In this document: positions 26,535 to 37,900 of the stretch, piece by piece | Layout of the letters: every line of letters starts with the position of its first letter | Numbering within the stretch: the first letter of the stretch is position 1 | Source of the DNA: Bacteroidales bacterium | GTDB lineage: Bacteria; Bacteroidota; Bacteroidia; Bacteroidales; 4484-276 | Direction: 5' to 3' | DNA length: 64,000 nucleotides | NCBI GenBank assembly: GCA_035647615.1 | Contig: DASRND010000007.1 | Location: 107,399-171,398 of the forward strand | Program-made: the position numbers and the translations under genes | Notes under the pieces: generated by a model | Seen by the model: the letters and a program-made list of their open reading frames with translations, nothing else | The model's database searches: none | Told to the model about the DNA's origin: nothing

Positions 26535-29500
26535 TAAAGTGTTATCCTTCTGTTTTCTTCAATATGGTGCAACAGCGCCTTTTTTAAAGCTTCTGTGTAT
26601 TCTTCCACATCTTCCCTGCTGGTCAGTTCCGATTTTGGAAACTTTACTTTTACATTTGTGCTTCTGATGTATTTTATTAGGTGGTAGTCAGTTTTCCCAT
26701 CTTCAATTGGCTTGACAACCAAAGCCTGAATCTTGTTGAGGAGTTCAATCTTCAGGTTGCTTGCCTGCTGCTGATATTGTTGCAGGTTGGCAATGTAGCG
26801 CTGCGAATCGGCCTTTGCTTTCAATTCATCCAGTGGCGCTGTTATCCTGTTTTGTTCTTCAGGTGTTAATTTGGCAAAATCAGCATGGGATGCCAGCGCT
26901 TCCTTTACTGCTTCAACTTTGGATATGGCTGCATATTTTTCCTGAGTTATCTTGCCACGTACTTTATTCATTAGGCCGTCCATTACTGACTTTGCTTCGC
27001 GCATCACATTGCCTTCATAAGGTTTTGGATGGTTGAAATGCCCGCTGAGCAATGCTACTTCTTCACCATCGATAAACTCGAAGTTGGATTGATCCCCATC
27101 GAGGTAAATCCTGATTTGATCATAGATTTTCTTTTGTTCGCCATTCCAGAAACGCTTGATGGGATCAAGAATGTCTTCTTTTGCGTCGAGTAATTTATCC
27201 TCCCATTCGTTTACAGTATTTATCAATACACCATACTCCATGCGCACCAGTTTATGCAGCAATTCCTTCAAGGGCTCAAGAATTTTCATAAACGCGTATT
27301 GATTTCTAGCAACAATGTACTGCAATACAAGGTCGTACTCCTCGGTGACCTTTTGCCTGAACTGCGCCACCACTTCTTTGGGTTCGTTGGCTCCACAGGA
27401 TTTGTCAAAAGCATCCTGATAAACTTCTTTCAGTTTTTTAATCAGGCGCTGATCAAACTCCATTTGAGGCTCCAGCAGGGTGTTGCTGTATGTCCGGTTG
27501 TTGTTGAAGGCAGCCAGCACATCAGCATCGGTGAGCAGGTTTGAATCCTGCCTGAATTCCAGCTTCCCGCGTTTAAATACCCGGGCACATACACACCAGA
27601 TCGCTGTCTGATACCAGCCATAAGGTTTTTTTGTAAAGTGATCTTTTAGGTCGGTGAGCGAGGTGCGGTCCGATTGCTTTTTGCGCCGGATCACAAAGTT
27701 TAGAATTTCGTTTTCGGCTTCACTGATGCAGGTATCATCCTGTCCAAATAAATCATCTTGTTTGCTTTGCAGAATTGTTTTGATGGTTTCCTCTCTGTAT
27801 TCCACCGCACCCAACATCTTAAGACTTGGATAGGCCAGCTTAATCAAATCCTGGAATGCATTTACAACTTTGATCCGGCCATCGGTAGATTCCATTATTT
27901 CGTGCTGCTTACCGTTTAGGAAAACCATCGATTTTCCCATGGCGCGGTTCAGCATCGGGCGGAGGTAGGCGTTGTACTTCTGGGCATTCTGAAATCCCTT
28001 GTCCCGAAGTATCTTGCTAATGGTGTCTTTGGTAGATGAGTTGTGGTTTTGCTTGATGTACTTTTCAGTTTTCAAATACAAGCGGGTCTCCTCTAAAATG
28101 CGTCCTTCATCAGGAATCACAAACCGGATCAGGGTATTATCCCATACGGTTTCTCCTTTGTAAAATTCGGCATCGCCATACCTGTCGTTGTTGGGAGTAA
28201 TAATCTCGATAGTCAATTCGCGTTCCTTGCTTAAGATGGCACCATCGAGCTTGCGGGTAAATTCATATTCCTGTTTGTTATCTAAAAACCTGAATCGTGT
28301 GTCCCTTATCACATCATCAAACAAAAGTTTGCTGAGCATGCTGGTGATGGCCTGACCATCAATTTCCGTGTTCTTTATTTCACGTTCCACATCCTGCTCG
28401 TCATCGGTTAGAAACTCATACGTTTCAGCATTACGCTGGATGTAGTTTTGATTTTCGAGTAAGTTCAGGGCCAGTTGCACCTCTTTTTCGTGCGCTTTCA
28501 AATCCACATGCAGGCTATCGATCATCAATACCGAAATGTTTCGTGCTGTGGTTTTGAATTGATCATAGTATTTTACCATGAATAAAACTTTGAGCACCTT
28601 TTTGGCAAAATCGGAAGTGAGCTGTCTTTCGGCGAGGATGATGGTATTTTGTATTTCACCCCTGATGGCTGAGCGCAATCCTTCAAACAGCATATCAAAA
28701 CTGGTGATGGAGTTGTTGCTTTGCTCAGCGAGTTGCTTCAGCACCTCCTGGAATACGCCAAGCATCGACCGCTCACCGGTAGAAGCATGCTTACCCTGAA
28801 ATGCGTTGTGTTTTGAGAGTGACTTAACACTCTGCTGGAACAAGTCGAACTGATACGGAATAAAAGGGTATTTATTGATAAAGTCAGCTTCACCTTTGAA
28901 CCCTCTGAACTGAACTCCGGTTTCGGAAAAAGAAAGCAGGGTTTCGAGATTGGATTGCTCTTTATTCCAAACGATAGATAGCTCAGCTTTACCGGGATCA
29001 TTTTTTGCAAGCAGGCGTTTTTCGATTACTTCATCCACGTTGGCAGAAGTTAAAGGGATTCGCACCCTGAAACGTCCCTGGATTTTAGAAAAGTCATCCG
29101 ATTGCACGGTGCTGTCATCACCAATAAGGCTTTCGAGATCTTCCTGTGAAGTAACCAATAGCCACGCTTTGCCACGGCTCTTGGTTGCAAGGGTTTCTGC
29201 AATAGTTTGCAAATTAAGCATCAACTTGGTATTTTCGCTGATGTATTGCCCTACTTCATCCACAAAGAAGTTTAACCTGAATCCGGGTTCTTTGGATTGA
29301 ATGTATGTATTTACCTTTTCACAATAATCCTCTATCCAGATGGCACTGTGATCATTCCTGAAATCATCGATAATGGTGGCGTAATTTTCTTCTGGCTCCC
29401 CGTATATTTTGGAAAGTGTAGTTGCAACGGCGCTCTTAATCTTAGGAACGGCAGTTTGCCGACGGCCCTGGAACCAGTGCTTCTCTGCAATAGCTTCAAA

Positions 29501-30037
29501 TTCATGGATAAATTCGTCATACTTTCCTTCCTGTGTGAGCCAGAGTTCAAATTCAGCCACATGCTTTAATCCTCCGTAAAAGCCCATGTGATCGTAGAAA
29601 ACTTTGTAGAAAACTTTTAAGATGGCATCTTCATCATTTTTTGATGTGATCTGTGCCTGTTGGTCGATATTAAAAAGTATGGACTCCGACGGTATCTTAG
29701 CTGCTTTCAGCACATCTGCCTTCAATATGGCATCCTCTTCAATCTTTGAAGCAAAGAGTTCTCCCAAAAGCCAGCCATTGTATTCTTTGTTTTCGAGAAT
29801 GTATGAAAGGATTTTCAACAGATGGGACTTACCCGAACCAAAGAAGCCTGAAATCCAAACCCCGTTAATGCCTGCGTAATTAATGTAGTTGCTGAAAAAG
29901 TCTTTGATCTTTCGGGCAATTTCATTGGTTATTACATACTCATCCACCTCCTGGAAAATATTTTCCTGGTCGTCAGCCTTAATCACTGTTTCGATGTTCC
30001 GGCTTACATCTAATTTAAAAAGTTCTTTAAGTTTCAT
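26534..30037 (-). CDS. brxC: BREX P-loop ATPase BrxC
   Basis: An 1167-residue ATPase starting 3 bp after the brxB stop. Walker A GFFGSGKS (64-71) follows the characteristic N-terminal region (RNIETVIKADD, VDEYVITNEIARKI). A long AAA-like and helical body follows, including FFVDEVGQYI as Walker B (about 265-275). BrxC is a core component of BREX, thought to regulate the methylation/exclusion machinery. Length is typical (~1200). Its stop codon abuts the heptamer repeat. Secure call. Confidence 0.95.
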   Translation of the reverse strand: MKLKELFKLDVSRNIETVIKADDQENIFQEVDEYVITNEIARKIKDFFSNYINYAGINGVWISGFFGSGKSHLLKILSYILENKEYNGWLLGELFASKIEEDAILKADVLKAAKIPSESILFNIDQQAQITSKNDEDAILKVFYKVFYDHMGFYGGLKHVAEFELWLTQEGKYDEFIHEFEAIAEKHWFQGRRQTAVPKIKSAVATTLSKIYGEPEENYATIIDDFRNDHSAIWIEDYCEKVNTYIQSKEPGFRLNFFVDEVGQYISENTKLMLNLQTIAETLATKSRGKAWLLVTSQEDLESLIGDDSTVQSDDFSKIQGRFRVRIPLTSANVDEVIEKRLLAKNDPGKAELSIVWNKEQSNLETLLSFSETGVQFRGFKGEADFINKYPFIPYQFDLFQQSVKSLSKHNAFQGKHASTGERSMLGVFQEVLKQLAEQSNNSITSFDMLFEGLRSAIRGEIQNTIILAERQLTSDFAKKVLKVLFMVKYYDQFKTTARNISVLMIDSLHVDLKAHEKEVQLALNLLENQNYIQRNAETYEFLTDDEQDVEREIKNTEIDGQAITSMLSKLLFDDVIRDTRFRFLDNKQEYEFTRKLDGAILSKERELTIEIITPNNDRYGDAEFYKGETVWDNTLIRFVIPDEGRILEETRLYLKTEKYIKQNHNSSTKDTISKILRDKGFQNAQKYNAYLRPMLNRAMGKSMVFLNGKQHEIMESTDGRIKVVNAFQDLIKLAYPSLKMLGAVEYREETIKTILQSKQDDLFGQDDTCISEAENEILNFVIRRKKQSDRTSLTDLKDHFTKKPYGWYQTAIWCVCARVFKRGKLEFRQDSNLLTDADVLAAFNNNRTYSNTLLEPQMEFDQRLIKKLKEVYQDAFDKSCGANEPKEVVAQFRQKVTEEYDLVLQYIVARNQYAFMKILEPLKELLHKLVRMEYGVLINTVNEWEDKLLDAKEDILDPIKRFWNGEQKKIYDQIRIYLDGDQSNFEFIDGEEVALLSGHFNHPKPYEGNVMREAKSVMDGLMNKVRGKITQEKYAAISKVEAVKEALASHADFAKLTPEEQNRITAPLDELKAKADSQRYIANLQQYQQQASNLKIELLNKIQALVVKPIEDGKTDYHLIKYIRSTNVKVKFPKSELTSREDVEEYTEALKKALLHHIEENRRITL

Positions 30038-30040
30038 TTT

Positions 30041-30625
30041 TTAGATTTTGTATTTATCGATATTGAAAGCCCTGTAATAATTATCGTCTTTTAGCAGCCC
30101 GAATAATTCCAAAGACTGACCATTGTATTTTCCCGGAAAAAACATCAGGGTAGGTGCGTCTTTTGCAATATTCTGCAGGTTATTTAAAATGTTGTGCGAA
30201 CGAAGAAAAGGAAACACCTGTCCAACTCCCGTGATGAAATACACCTTTGCTGCACTTGCGTCAATCATTGCCTTTAAGCGAGGCATAAAAACTTCGTTGA
30301 TATCTATTATGGCCTGAAGGGTGGTTTTAAATTCGTCTTTGTTCAGCTCTTTCTCCAAATCAAACACTTCCCCCTCCCCCAATTCCTCTTCAAGCACCTG
30401 CAAGCTGATATCGTACAGGTTTAATTCGAGCACCTTGATACCAATATTCTCAAGGCGGTTGACAAGCCCTTTCATTGCTTTTGTTACTTCCAGTTCCTGC
30501 TCGGGATTGTAAGCGGAAATAAAAAAGGGTATCTCCCCACCCAGTGCTTTCATGCTCAGAAAATTTCCTTCCTGTATCACCTTTAGCAGGTGTTCAAATT
30601 TTTGTCCAATATTCTCTTTTACCAT
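30041..30625 (-). CDS. brxB: BREX protein BrxB (DUF1788)
   Basis: A 194-residue protein overlapping the brxA end by 7 bp. Recognisable family stretches are PFFISAYNPEQELEV, LNLYDISLQVLEE and VYFITGVGQVFPFLRSHNILNNL (long hydrophobic strand), followed by TLMFFPGKYNG-type and LFGLLKDDNYYRAF endings. BrxB is an essential small BREX component without a known enzymatic activity. Its position between brxA and brxC is the canonical order. Confidence 0.93.
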   Translation of the reverse strand: MVKENIGQKFEHLLKVIQEGNFLSMKALGGEIPFFISAYNPEQELEVTKAMKGLVNRLENIGIKVLELNLYDISLQVLEEELGEGEVFDLEKELNKDEFKTTLQAIIDINEVFMPRLKAMIDASAAKVYFITGVGQVFPFLRSHNILNNLQNIAKDAPTLMFFPGKYNGQSLELFGLLKDDNYYRAFNIDKYKI

Positions 30626-31239
30626 TTCTGTAATTCTTTTTCTATGTCATGATCACTAAGTAAGAACAAGCGTAACCAATTGGGATTGTCAGATAAGATG
30701 ACATGCTTTAACTCTTCTGAAGGAAACTGTGGCTGGATCATCCTTGTATGAATTGAGTCGATCAGGCCTCCTTCTTCAACGATTTTGAATACATGCTGCT
30801 TTCCCTTTTTAAGCGTGGCTTCAGCAAATTGAGCAATCTCCGGATGAAGATCCGTTTTGCTGTTGAAGAAAGAGCGGTAGTCCGCATCAGTCAGCTCCAG
30901 ATCAAACACTAAATATTTCTCGCGGACAACTTCAATTACAAAGTCAGCAATGTATGGATAGACCTTGCAACATGAAAGGAGTGCAATCTGCGCTTGTTGG
31001 TGAGATCCTGTTCTGGTAAATAAATCGATTTGCGCCGGGGTTAAGGCTTCATAGCGTTTGATGTATTCCTGTAAAATGCGCTTGTTCGTCCGCGATTTCC
31101 GGCTGCTAAAATCTTCTATGAGATCATCAATGTCAATGGGTTTAGTGCTTTGCTGGAACATTTCGACCGCCTGCCTGAAGTCATCCAACCTCAAGGTAGT
31201 TGCGGTAAATGAAAAGCCATATTCTTGTAATTCGTTCAT
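30619..31239 (-). CDS. brxA: BREX protein BrxA (DUF1819)
   Basis: This 206-residue protein is the first core gene of the operon. Features are SSRKSRTNKRILQEYIKRYEAL, AQIALLSCCKVYPYIADFVIEVVREK and LELTDADYRSFFNSK, a pattern of the DUF1819/NusB-like BrxA family, known as a DNA-binding helical protein. Its ATG overlaps the stop of the HTH gene (ATGA). Length is normal. Confidence 0.93.
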   Translation of the reverse strand: MNELQEYGFSFTATTLRLDDFRQAVEMFQQSTKPIDIDDLIEDFSSRKSRTNKRILQEYIKRYEALTPAQIDLFTRTGSHQQAQIALLSCCKVYPYIADFVIEVVREKYLVFDLELTDADYRSFFNSKTDLHPEIAQFAEATLKKGKQHVFKIVEEGGLIDSIHTRMIQPQFPSEELKHVILSDNPNWLRLFLLSDHDIEKELQKW

Positions 31240-31466
31240 CTTAATCGCTCAATGGGTGTGTCAAAAATATCACTCAGCCTCTTTAGGTTTTCTTCATTGG
31301 GCTTTACCTTGTTGTTTGCCCAGTTGCTCAGCGTTACCTCAGAAACACCCAGCTTTTCAGCAAGCCATTTTTGCCTGTAGCCTTTTACTTTAATTAAGTC
31401 TTTCAGAATGCTCACTTTAAGATTTATTAAATTTAAGCTTCCAAAGATAGATAAAAAAGAATGCAT
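31236..31466 (-). CDS. Small HTH (Xre/Cro-type) regulator at head of BREX operon
   Basis: A 76-codon frame from ATG 31466. A GTG at 31415, just before the helix-turn-helix fold (SILKDLIKVKGYRQKWLAEKLGVSEVTLSNWANNKVKPNEENLKRLSDIF), may be the true start and would give 59 residues. The fold is a plain Cro/C1 HTH, with helix 3 SEVTLSNWANNK. It overlaps brxA by four bases, so it is probably the operon's own regulator. This differs from the WYL-type BrxR seen in other BREX loci. Confidence 0.8.
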   Translation of the reverse strand: MHSFLSIFGSLNLINLKVSILKDLIKVKGYRQKWLAEKLGVSEVTLSNWANNKVKPNEENLKRLSDIFDTPIERLR

Positions 31467-31916
31467 GCTGAAACGCTTAGCAATAGATCGGAAAGTGTCG
31501 AATCACCCAAAACCGGACGAAAGGTCGAATTTTGTAGAGGTCGGGTTTTCTGCAGAGCAGAATTACTTGAATCTTGGTCGCATGAACTGGAGGTAAAATG
31601 CACCCATGCGAGGGCATTATTTTTCACAATTGCAACATTCTTATTTAAAATGAAAATAAATTACTGATTTTTGAAAATACGTTAGTCCTGAAAATCCCTA
31701 CGTACTTTCGATGGGAAGCATCATTCGTCCTGAAATTCCAGCTTTAATGTCTTAACGCTTTTTTCCGCTGTATTTGCTGATGTTATTTTTCTGTACTTTT
31801 GATGTGATTTTAAAACGATTTAATTGAATTTGAAACAATGCTATTAAATTTGAAACAGAATTGTTGAGGAAACATCAAAGTTGCAGCACAAGATCATTAA
31901 CCTAAAAACAAAAAAA
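31467..31916. other. Divergent intergenic region, BREX operon and giant protein
   Basis: A 450-bp region between the divergently read HTH/BREX operon (-) and the secreted giant (+), so promoters for both should lie here. It includes short inverted motifs such as TTCTGCAGAGCAGAA (31549-31563) that could be an operator for the HTH protein; this is a guess. No gene seen. Confidence 0.4.
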
Positions 31917-34900
31917 ATGAAACGTGTTTATCTATTTGGAGTATTGTCGTTTTTCTTTTCTTTTTCAACAGCCTTTGCGCAGATTGTTTACGTAACACCA
32001 GAGGGATCCGGAGCAATGGATGGGAGCTCATGGAGCAATGCACTGGATGGGAATGGTGCGGCGGGGGATGGTTACACCAGGCTGGCAGATACAATGCGGC
32101 TGGCAACTTCCGGAACACATTTCTGGATAGCAGAAGGAACTTACAAACCCTGCGCAGATGATGACCGGGAAAAATCATTTGAACTGTCTCAAAACGTCAA
32201 GATTTATGGTGGTTTTTTGGGAAATGAAACCTCTATGGCTGACAGAAACTGGAACCTCCATTTGTCTATACTTAGCGGAGACATTGGCGTTACGGGAGTA
32301 GCAACTGATAATACAATTCATGTGGTCACCACACTGGGTTCAGGCTGGAGTCAGTTTTCTACCTTAGATGGATTGGTGATCAGGGATGGGTATGCTTTCG
32401 ATCCATTAACACCGTTTACCAGCCCTGTCCGAACAGGTGCAGGCATTTATGCCAGCAATAAACTACAATTACAAAACTGTACAATAACGGGCAATTCGTG
32501 CCAGCAAAGCGGAGGAGGGATATTATCATCCGGAATACTGAATATAAACAACTGCATTTTTACATTTAACACAGCATCTTCTGGTGCTGCGATCGCTGTC
32601 AGATCTTCATCCACTTTTAATATCTCTTGTTCAAAAATTGTTCAGAATACCTCATCGTATAGTGGGGGCGGAATAACAACAGATGGTATTTCGAAAATAA
32701 CAAATTGTCTGATTACAAATAATTCTGCTTCAAATGGTGGTGGAATTCTGATAATGGGAAGCAATACAACTATTTCGTCCTCTACAATAGCTAATAATGG
32801 GCTTGGCGTCTTTGTTTGGGCTAGCAGCTCGGGTATAATCCGTAATTCAATTATTTCAGGAGGATCAATCGGTTTAATGTCAGTTAGCTCATCGGTTGAT
32901 TGTAAATATACCTGTGTTGAAGGTAATATAGTAGGTGAAGGTAATATTAATCAGAATCCATTGTTTGTTAGTCCTACCCTTGTGAATGGGCCCAGCGGCA
33001 ATGGCTTGGCAGCCAATTGGCGTTTACGCTGGTGTTCGCCCTGTTTTGAAGCCGGGAACAACACGATGATACCGCCAGACGTTGCAACAGATATAGAAGG
33101 TAACACCCGGATTCGTTATTCGGCAGTTGACATGGGAGCATATGAACTGGATACAACCGGGCTGATCCAAATTAGTGTGGACTTTACTAACAACACGATT
33201 TATGTTTCCGATAGTTCGAACTATTCAGGAGATGGATCAACCTGGCAAAATGCCCTTGCAGGAAATATGGAAAGCTGCAAATATCCGGGGCAGTCGGTAC
33301 TATATGAAACTATGAAAGATGCAATCAATGGTACTGAGATATGGATTAAAAAAGGAATATATAAAAATAGCCTACTTGGGAATCGAAACCATTCATTTAC
33401 TGTTGGCAACGGTGTAATAGTTTACGGCGGCTTTCTCGGAAATGAATCTTCTCCAAGCCAACGAAATTTACAAATCAATAAAACCATTTTTAGTGGGAAT
33501 ATTGGGGATACATTATTAAGTACCGATAATAGCATCCATGTGCTGAATATCAATCCTACAGGAGAGGCTTATACAGATTCTGCCAGAATTGATGGAGTTA
33601 CTGTTGCGGATGGATATGCAAACGGTGCTGATGGTGCCGGAATTCTTATAAATCCCAACACAAAAATAAGGTGTAATAATCTTGAAATAAAAAACAATAC
33701 ATCTTCTGGAAATGGGGCTGGAATGAAAATCAATGCACTGGCAGGGGTGCGCATAACCAACAGTCTTGTTGCAAATAATACCGGAGTTGGAATTTACAAT
33801 CTGGGCAAAATCCTCCTTGATTCGTGTTCTTTAAAACTCAACAGCACTACCGGTGTTTATAGCGCAGACAGCCTATTTATAAACTATTGCAGCATCGACA
33901 GCAATTTAACCAGTGGCATCATCAATGCCGCCTATTGTAAAATTACCGATGGATCGTTGAAAGGGAATAAAAGTGGTATATGGAATAAACCGGGGGCGAC
34001 GTTTTATCTGAACAATTGCAACGTGTCGGGCAATGCAACCGGGGGAGGGATCCTCAACAATGGATCGTTGGTAATCACAGGCAGTACCATCAATTACAAT
34101 TCAGTAAACAGCTCGGGATCTGGTATAAATAACTCAGCCACTGCAACGTGTTCCGTTTCTCATTCAACCCTTGCCTACAATGGCGGTGGGGGTGCAGTTA
34201 ACTATGGTGTATTCAATATAGAGTGCAGTTCAATTTGCAACAATACGGGTGGATACGGTGGAGGCCTCTATAATCCGACCATTGTTAAAAACTGTATTGT
34301 TGCCAATAATACAAAATCAAGTGTTTATACGTCTGGTGGGGGTATCTGGGTCGGCTCAGGCTGCCAGGGAGTTTTTAATACAACAGTGGCAAATAATACG
34401 GGCGAGGGGATATCCTCTTCAACCATGAATGGATGGGGAGGGTTGATAATTAATCCAGAGATATTTTTAATCAAAAATTCCATTATTTATGGCAATGAAA
34501 CTCAGCTTTCAGGTAATTTTAATATTTCTAATTCATGTTCTGCTGGTATCGAACAAAGTAACAGTAATATTTTTGATGATCCACAATGGATAAATCCTTC
34601 AATAGGAATAGGCACTGCATTTAGTGGAGTTCTTGCAGACTGGAGTCTGCAGAATTGTTCTCCTTGTGTAAATAATGGGAATAATACCTTTTTATCACCT
34701 TCAGATACCACTGATGCTTTAGGAAATACGCGTTTGATGTATGGAGTAGTTGATATGGGTGGTGTCGAGTCGCAAGTACCCCCTGTGAACGATATTTTGT
34801 ATGAAGGAGGAATTGTCTACATAAATGATTCAGCTAATGAAGAAGGGAATGGAACATCCTGGAGTAATTCGGCCCCTGGTAATGCACCAAGTTGCAAGTA

Positions 34901-37900
34901 CATGGGATATAACATGCTTTACCAGGCGATGCGAGATGCACCGGCCGGTTACCAGGTATGGATAAAAGGAGGATTTTTTAAGGTTTCGAATGATGATGAC
35001 CGTAACAAGTCTTTTCTGATAGAACCGAAGCTTCAGGTGTATGGAGGATTTGCCGGAAATGAAAATACACTTTCCCAACGCAACCCATCTTCAAATCAAA
35101 CAATTCTTTCAGGAAATATAGGCATTATAACTGACAGCCTGGATAATTCCTACCATGTTATGATTTCTCTAGCCTCGCCAACTATATGGAATGATACCGC
35201 ACTACTTGACAACATAACCATTCAAGACGGAATGGCTGATGGCGCTGCTGATAAGATTTGTGGAGGAGGTATATTACTAAACACAAACTGTAGGTTAAAG
35301 ATGACTTATTGCAAGATAATTTCAAATTCGTGTTTAGGAAGAGGAAACCCAAATATTCCTACATATACCGGTGGTGGTGGGATAATGAATAAGGGAATAT
35401 TGATGATGGAGAATTGCGAAGTTTCCAAAAATAAAGCAGTTTATCTTGGTGGTGGCATTTTCAGTAACTGCGACTTATCATTGAAAAATTGTTTAATCGA
35501 TGGTAATAAAATCACCTTCCCCGGTGGAGGATGGTTTCCGCAATGGGGAGGTGGTGGGATATATAATTATATTACCGGTAATCTGACTGTAGATTCCTGC
35601 ACAATAAAAAATAATACGACCCAAAACAACCTGCATGCCGGAGGAATCTACAACAAAGGCAGGCTTGAGCTTGAGCGTTCAACCATTGAAGGAAATTTTT
35701 CGGGAAGAGATGGAGGGGGAATGTATTCAATGGGACCGACAAGTATTAATCACTGCCATTTTACAAACAATCAATCAGCTTTTTATGGTGGAGCAATTGT
35801 CGCCACAGACACACTTAAAATTGATAGTTGTCTTTTTGATTATAATATAGGCTGCAGCCAACCAACTATTGTCACCTCGGGTGTGAGCATTATTTCCAAT
35901 TCTGAACTCAGTCACAGCATTATGACATGCCAGGCCGGTAGGGCAGGAGGCATATTCAGTAATGGCAAAACAAGAGTTATTAATTGTAATATTCATTCCC
36001 ACGACACCCACGGCATACAACTAGAAGGTTCAGGCGGCATGTTCAATATCGTAATAATATTCACAGACTCTGATGGAGGTGGAATCCAGCACCAAGGCGA
36101 CACTCTGTGGGTTGAGAATTGCAATATTCATCACAACATTGCAGGTGGTGGTGGTGGAATTGCCGTTTATTCTGGTGTGGCCTATGTTCTTGATACTAAA
36201 ATAGTAAACAATTTTACTGCCGTTGGTGCGGCTATAAGAAACAAAGCAAAAGTATATGTTTCCAATTGCCTAATTGCAAATAACTCCTATTATAATGGTG
36301 GCCTTTTCCAGAATGTGAGCAATAGTAATATGGAAATAATAAATTCTACTATTTCAAACAACATGAGTCTATCGACTGCGAATGATAATGCATTACTATA
36401 TCATGGCGAATATCAAAATTATACCGAGAACCAATTTCAATTCACTAATTGCATTATTCAATCGCAATCTTCGCTAACAGGTTTTTACCCTGGCTCTGCC
36501 GGCAGTGAACTTATTAACTATTCCAACGTAACAGGAGGTTTTCCCGGCATTGGTAATATCAATTCAGATCCATTATTTGTAAACCCGACAGCAGGAATCG
36601 ATACTACGACGAACGCACTACTTGCTGACTGGTCACTCTCTGCTTGTTCTCCTTGCATAAATATAGGAAATGATACTGTAGTTTCTGATACCCTTGATCT
36701 TGGCGGGAATGTCCGAAAATTCAACCGGGTGGATATGGGTGCTTACGAACTTCAGTACCTGAATACAATTGCTAATGTAAATGCATCTCAGATAGGCCGG
36801 ACAAACGCATTGGTCGTCTGGGAAACTAGCATTTTACCTTGCCGTACCGCTGTATTTGTAAAAGATACCATTGCTGGGCAGCCTGCTATCGACAATGTCG
36901 GTTTATACTCGCCAAATATTCAATTCGGGTCAGGCTCACAAATTGATGGCTGGTTTTGCGTGTATAATGACATAAACGATTCGGTTGCAATTACTGGACT
37001 TGTTGAAGGAACAAAATACAGGGTTGCTGTTTTCAACTATGTCCTAAACCAATTTTATGATGCTCCCGTCTTTCTCAATTTTATTACTGAAAAAACTGAG
37101 TTGCCGGATATCACAAAAATATTCGGCGAAGCTTCGTTCTTACTTTCTGCTTCTGCAGTTTCTGGTATCAACAGTTTTGAATATACCATTGACAATCCTT
37201 CTGTAGCATCAGTCGCAGGAAATCTGGTAACAATTAATGGTTGTGGCTTAGCGCAGATTAAAGCCAGGCACAACGGAAATAATATTTATTTGTCTGATAG
37301 TACAACTGCAGTCCTCACAATTAACTTCTATTTGCCAGATCCTGAATCAATTTCGGGTCCTTCAGTAGTTTATCAGGGACAAAATCAAATAACTTACAGT
37401 ATTCCGGAAATCACTTATGCCACCTCCTACATCTGGACTTTACCAACCGGGGCAACCGGAACAAGTTCTACAAATAGTATTGATGTTGACTTTGGCCTGT
37501 CTGCCATTTCTGGCAATATTACCGTTATGGGAACGAATGACTGCGGTGATGGTGCAGTCTCGACATTAGCAATTACTGTTAATGCAATGCCATTTACTCA
37601 AATTGTGCATATTCCCAAAGGTTGGTCAGGATTATCATCTTATGTCGATCCGGAAAACCCCGATATCATAGCACTTCTTGAAAGTATTGAGGATGCGATC
37701 GTTATTTTGTACAATTATGAAGGAATGTACTTTCCGGCACAAAACATCAATACGGTTCAGGAATGGAATGCCCAAAGTGGATATTTTATTAAAACCCAAA
37801 ATGAAATCGACTTAACTTTTATGGGGTCAATGGTCGCAAACAAAACAGTGGCATTGGAAACCGGATGGAATCTTATCCCGGTTTTAAATTCCTGTGAAGA

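Noticed and set aside
31881..31916. TTG start 12 codons before the giant beta-helix protein
   Set aside because: The ATG at 31917 begins a normal signal peptide, and the extra residues would displace it.
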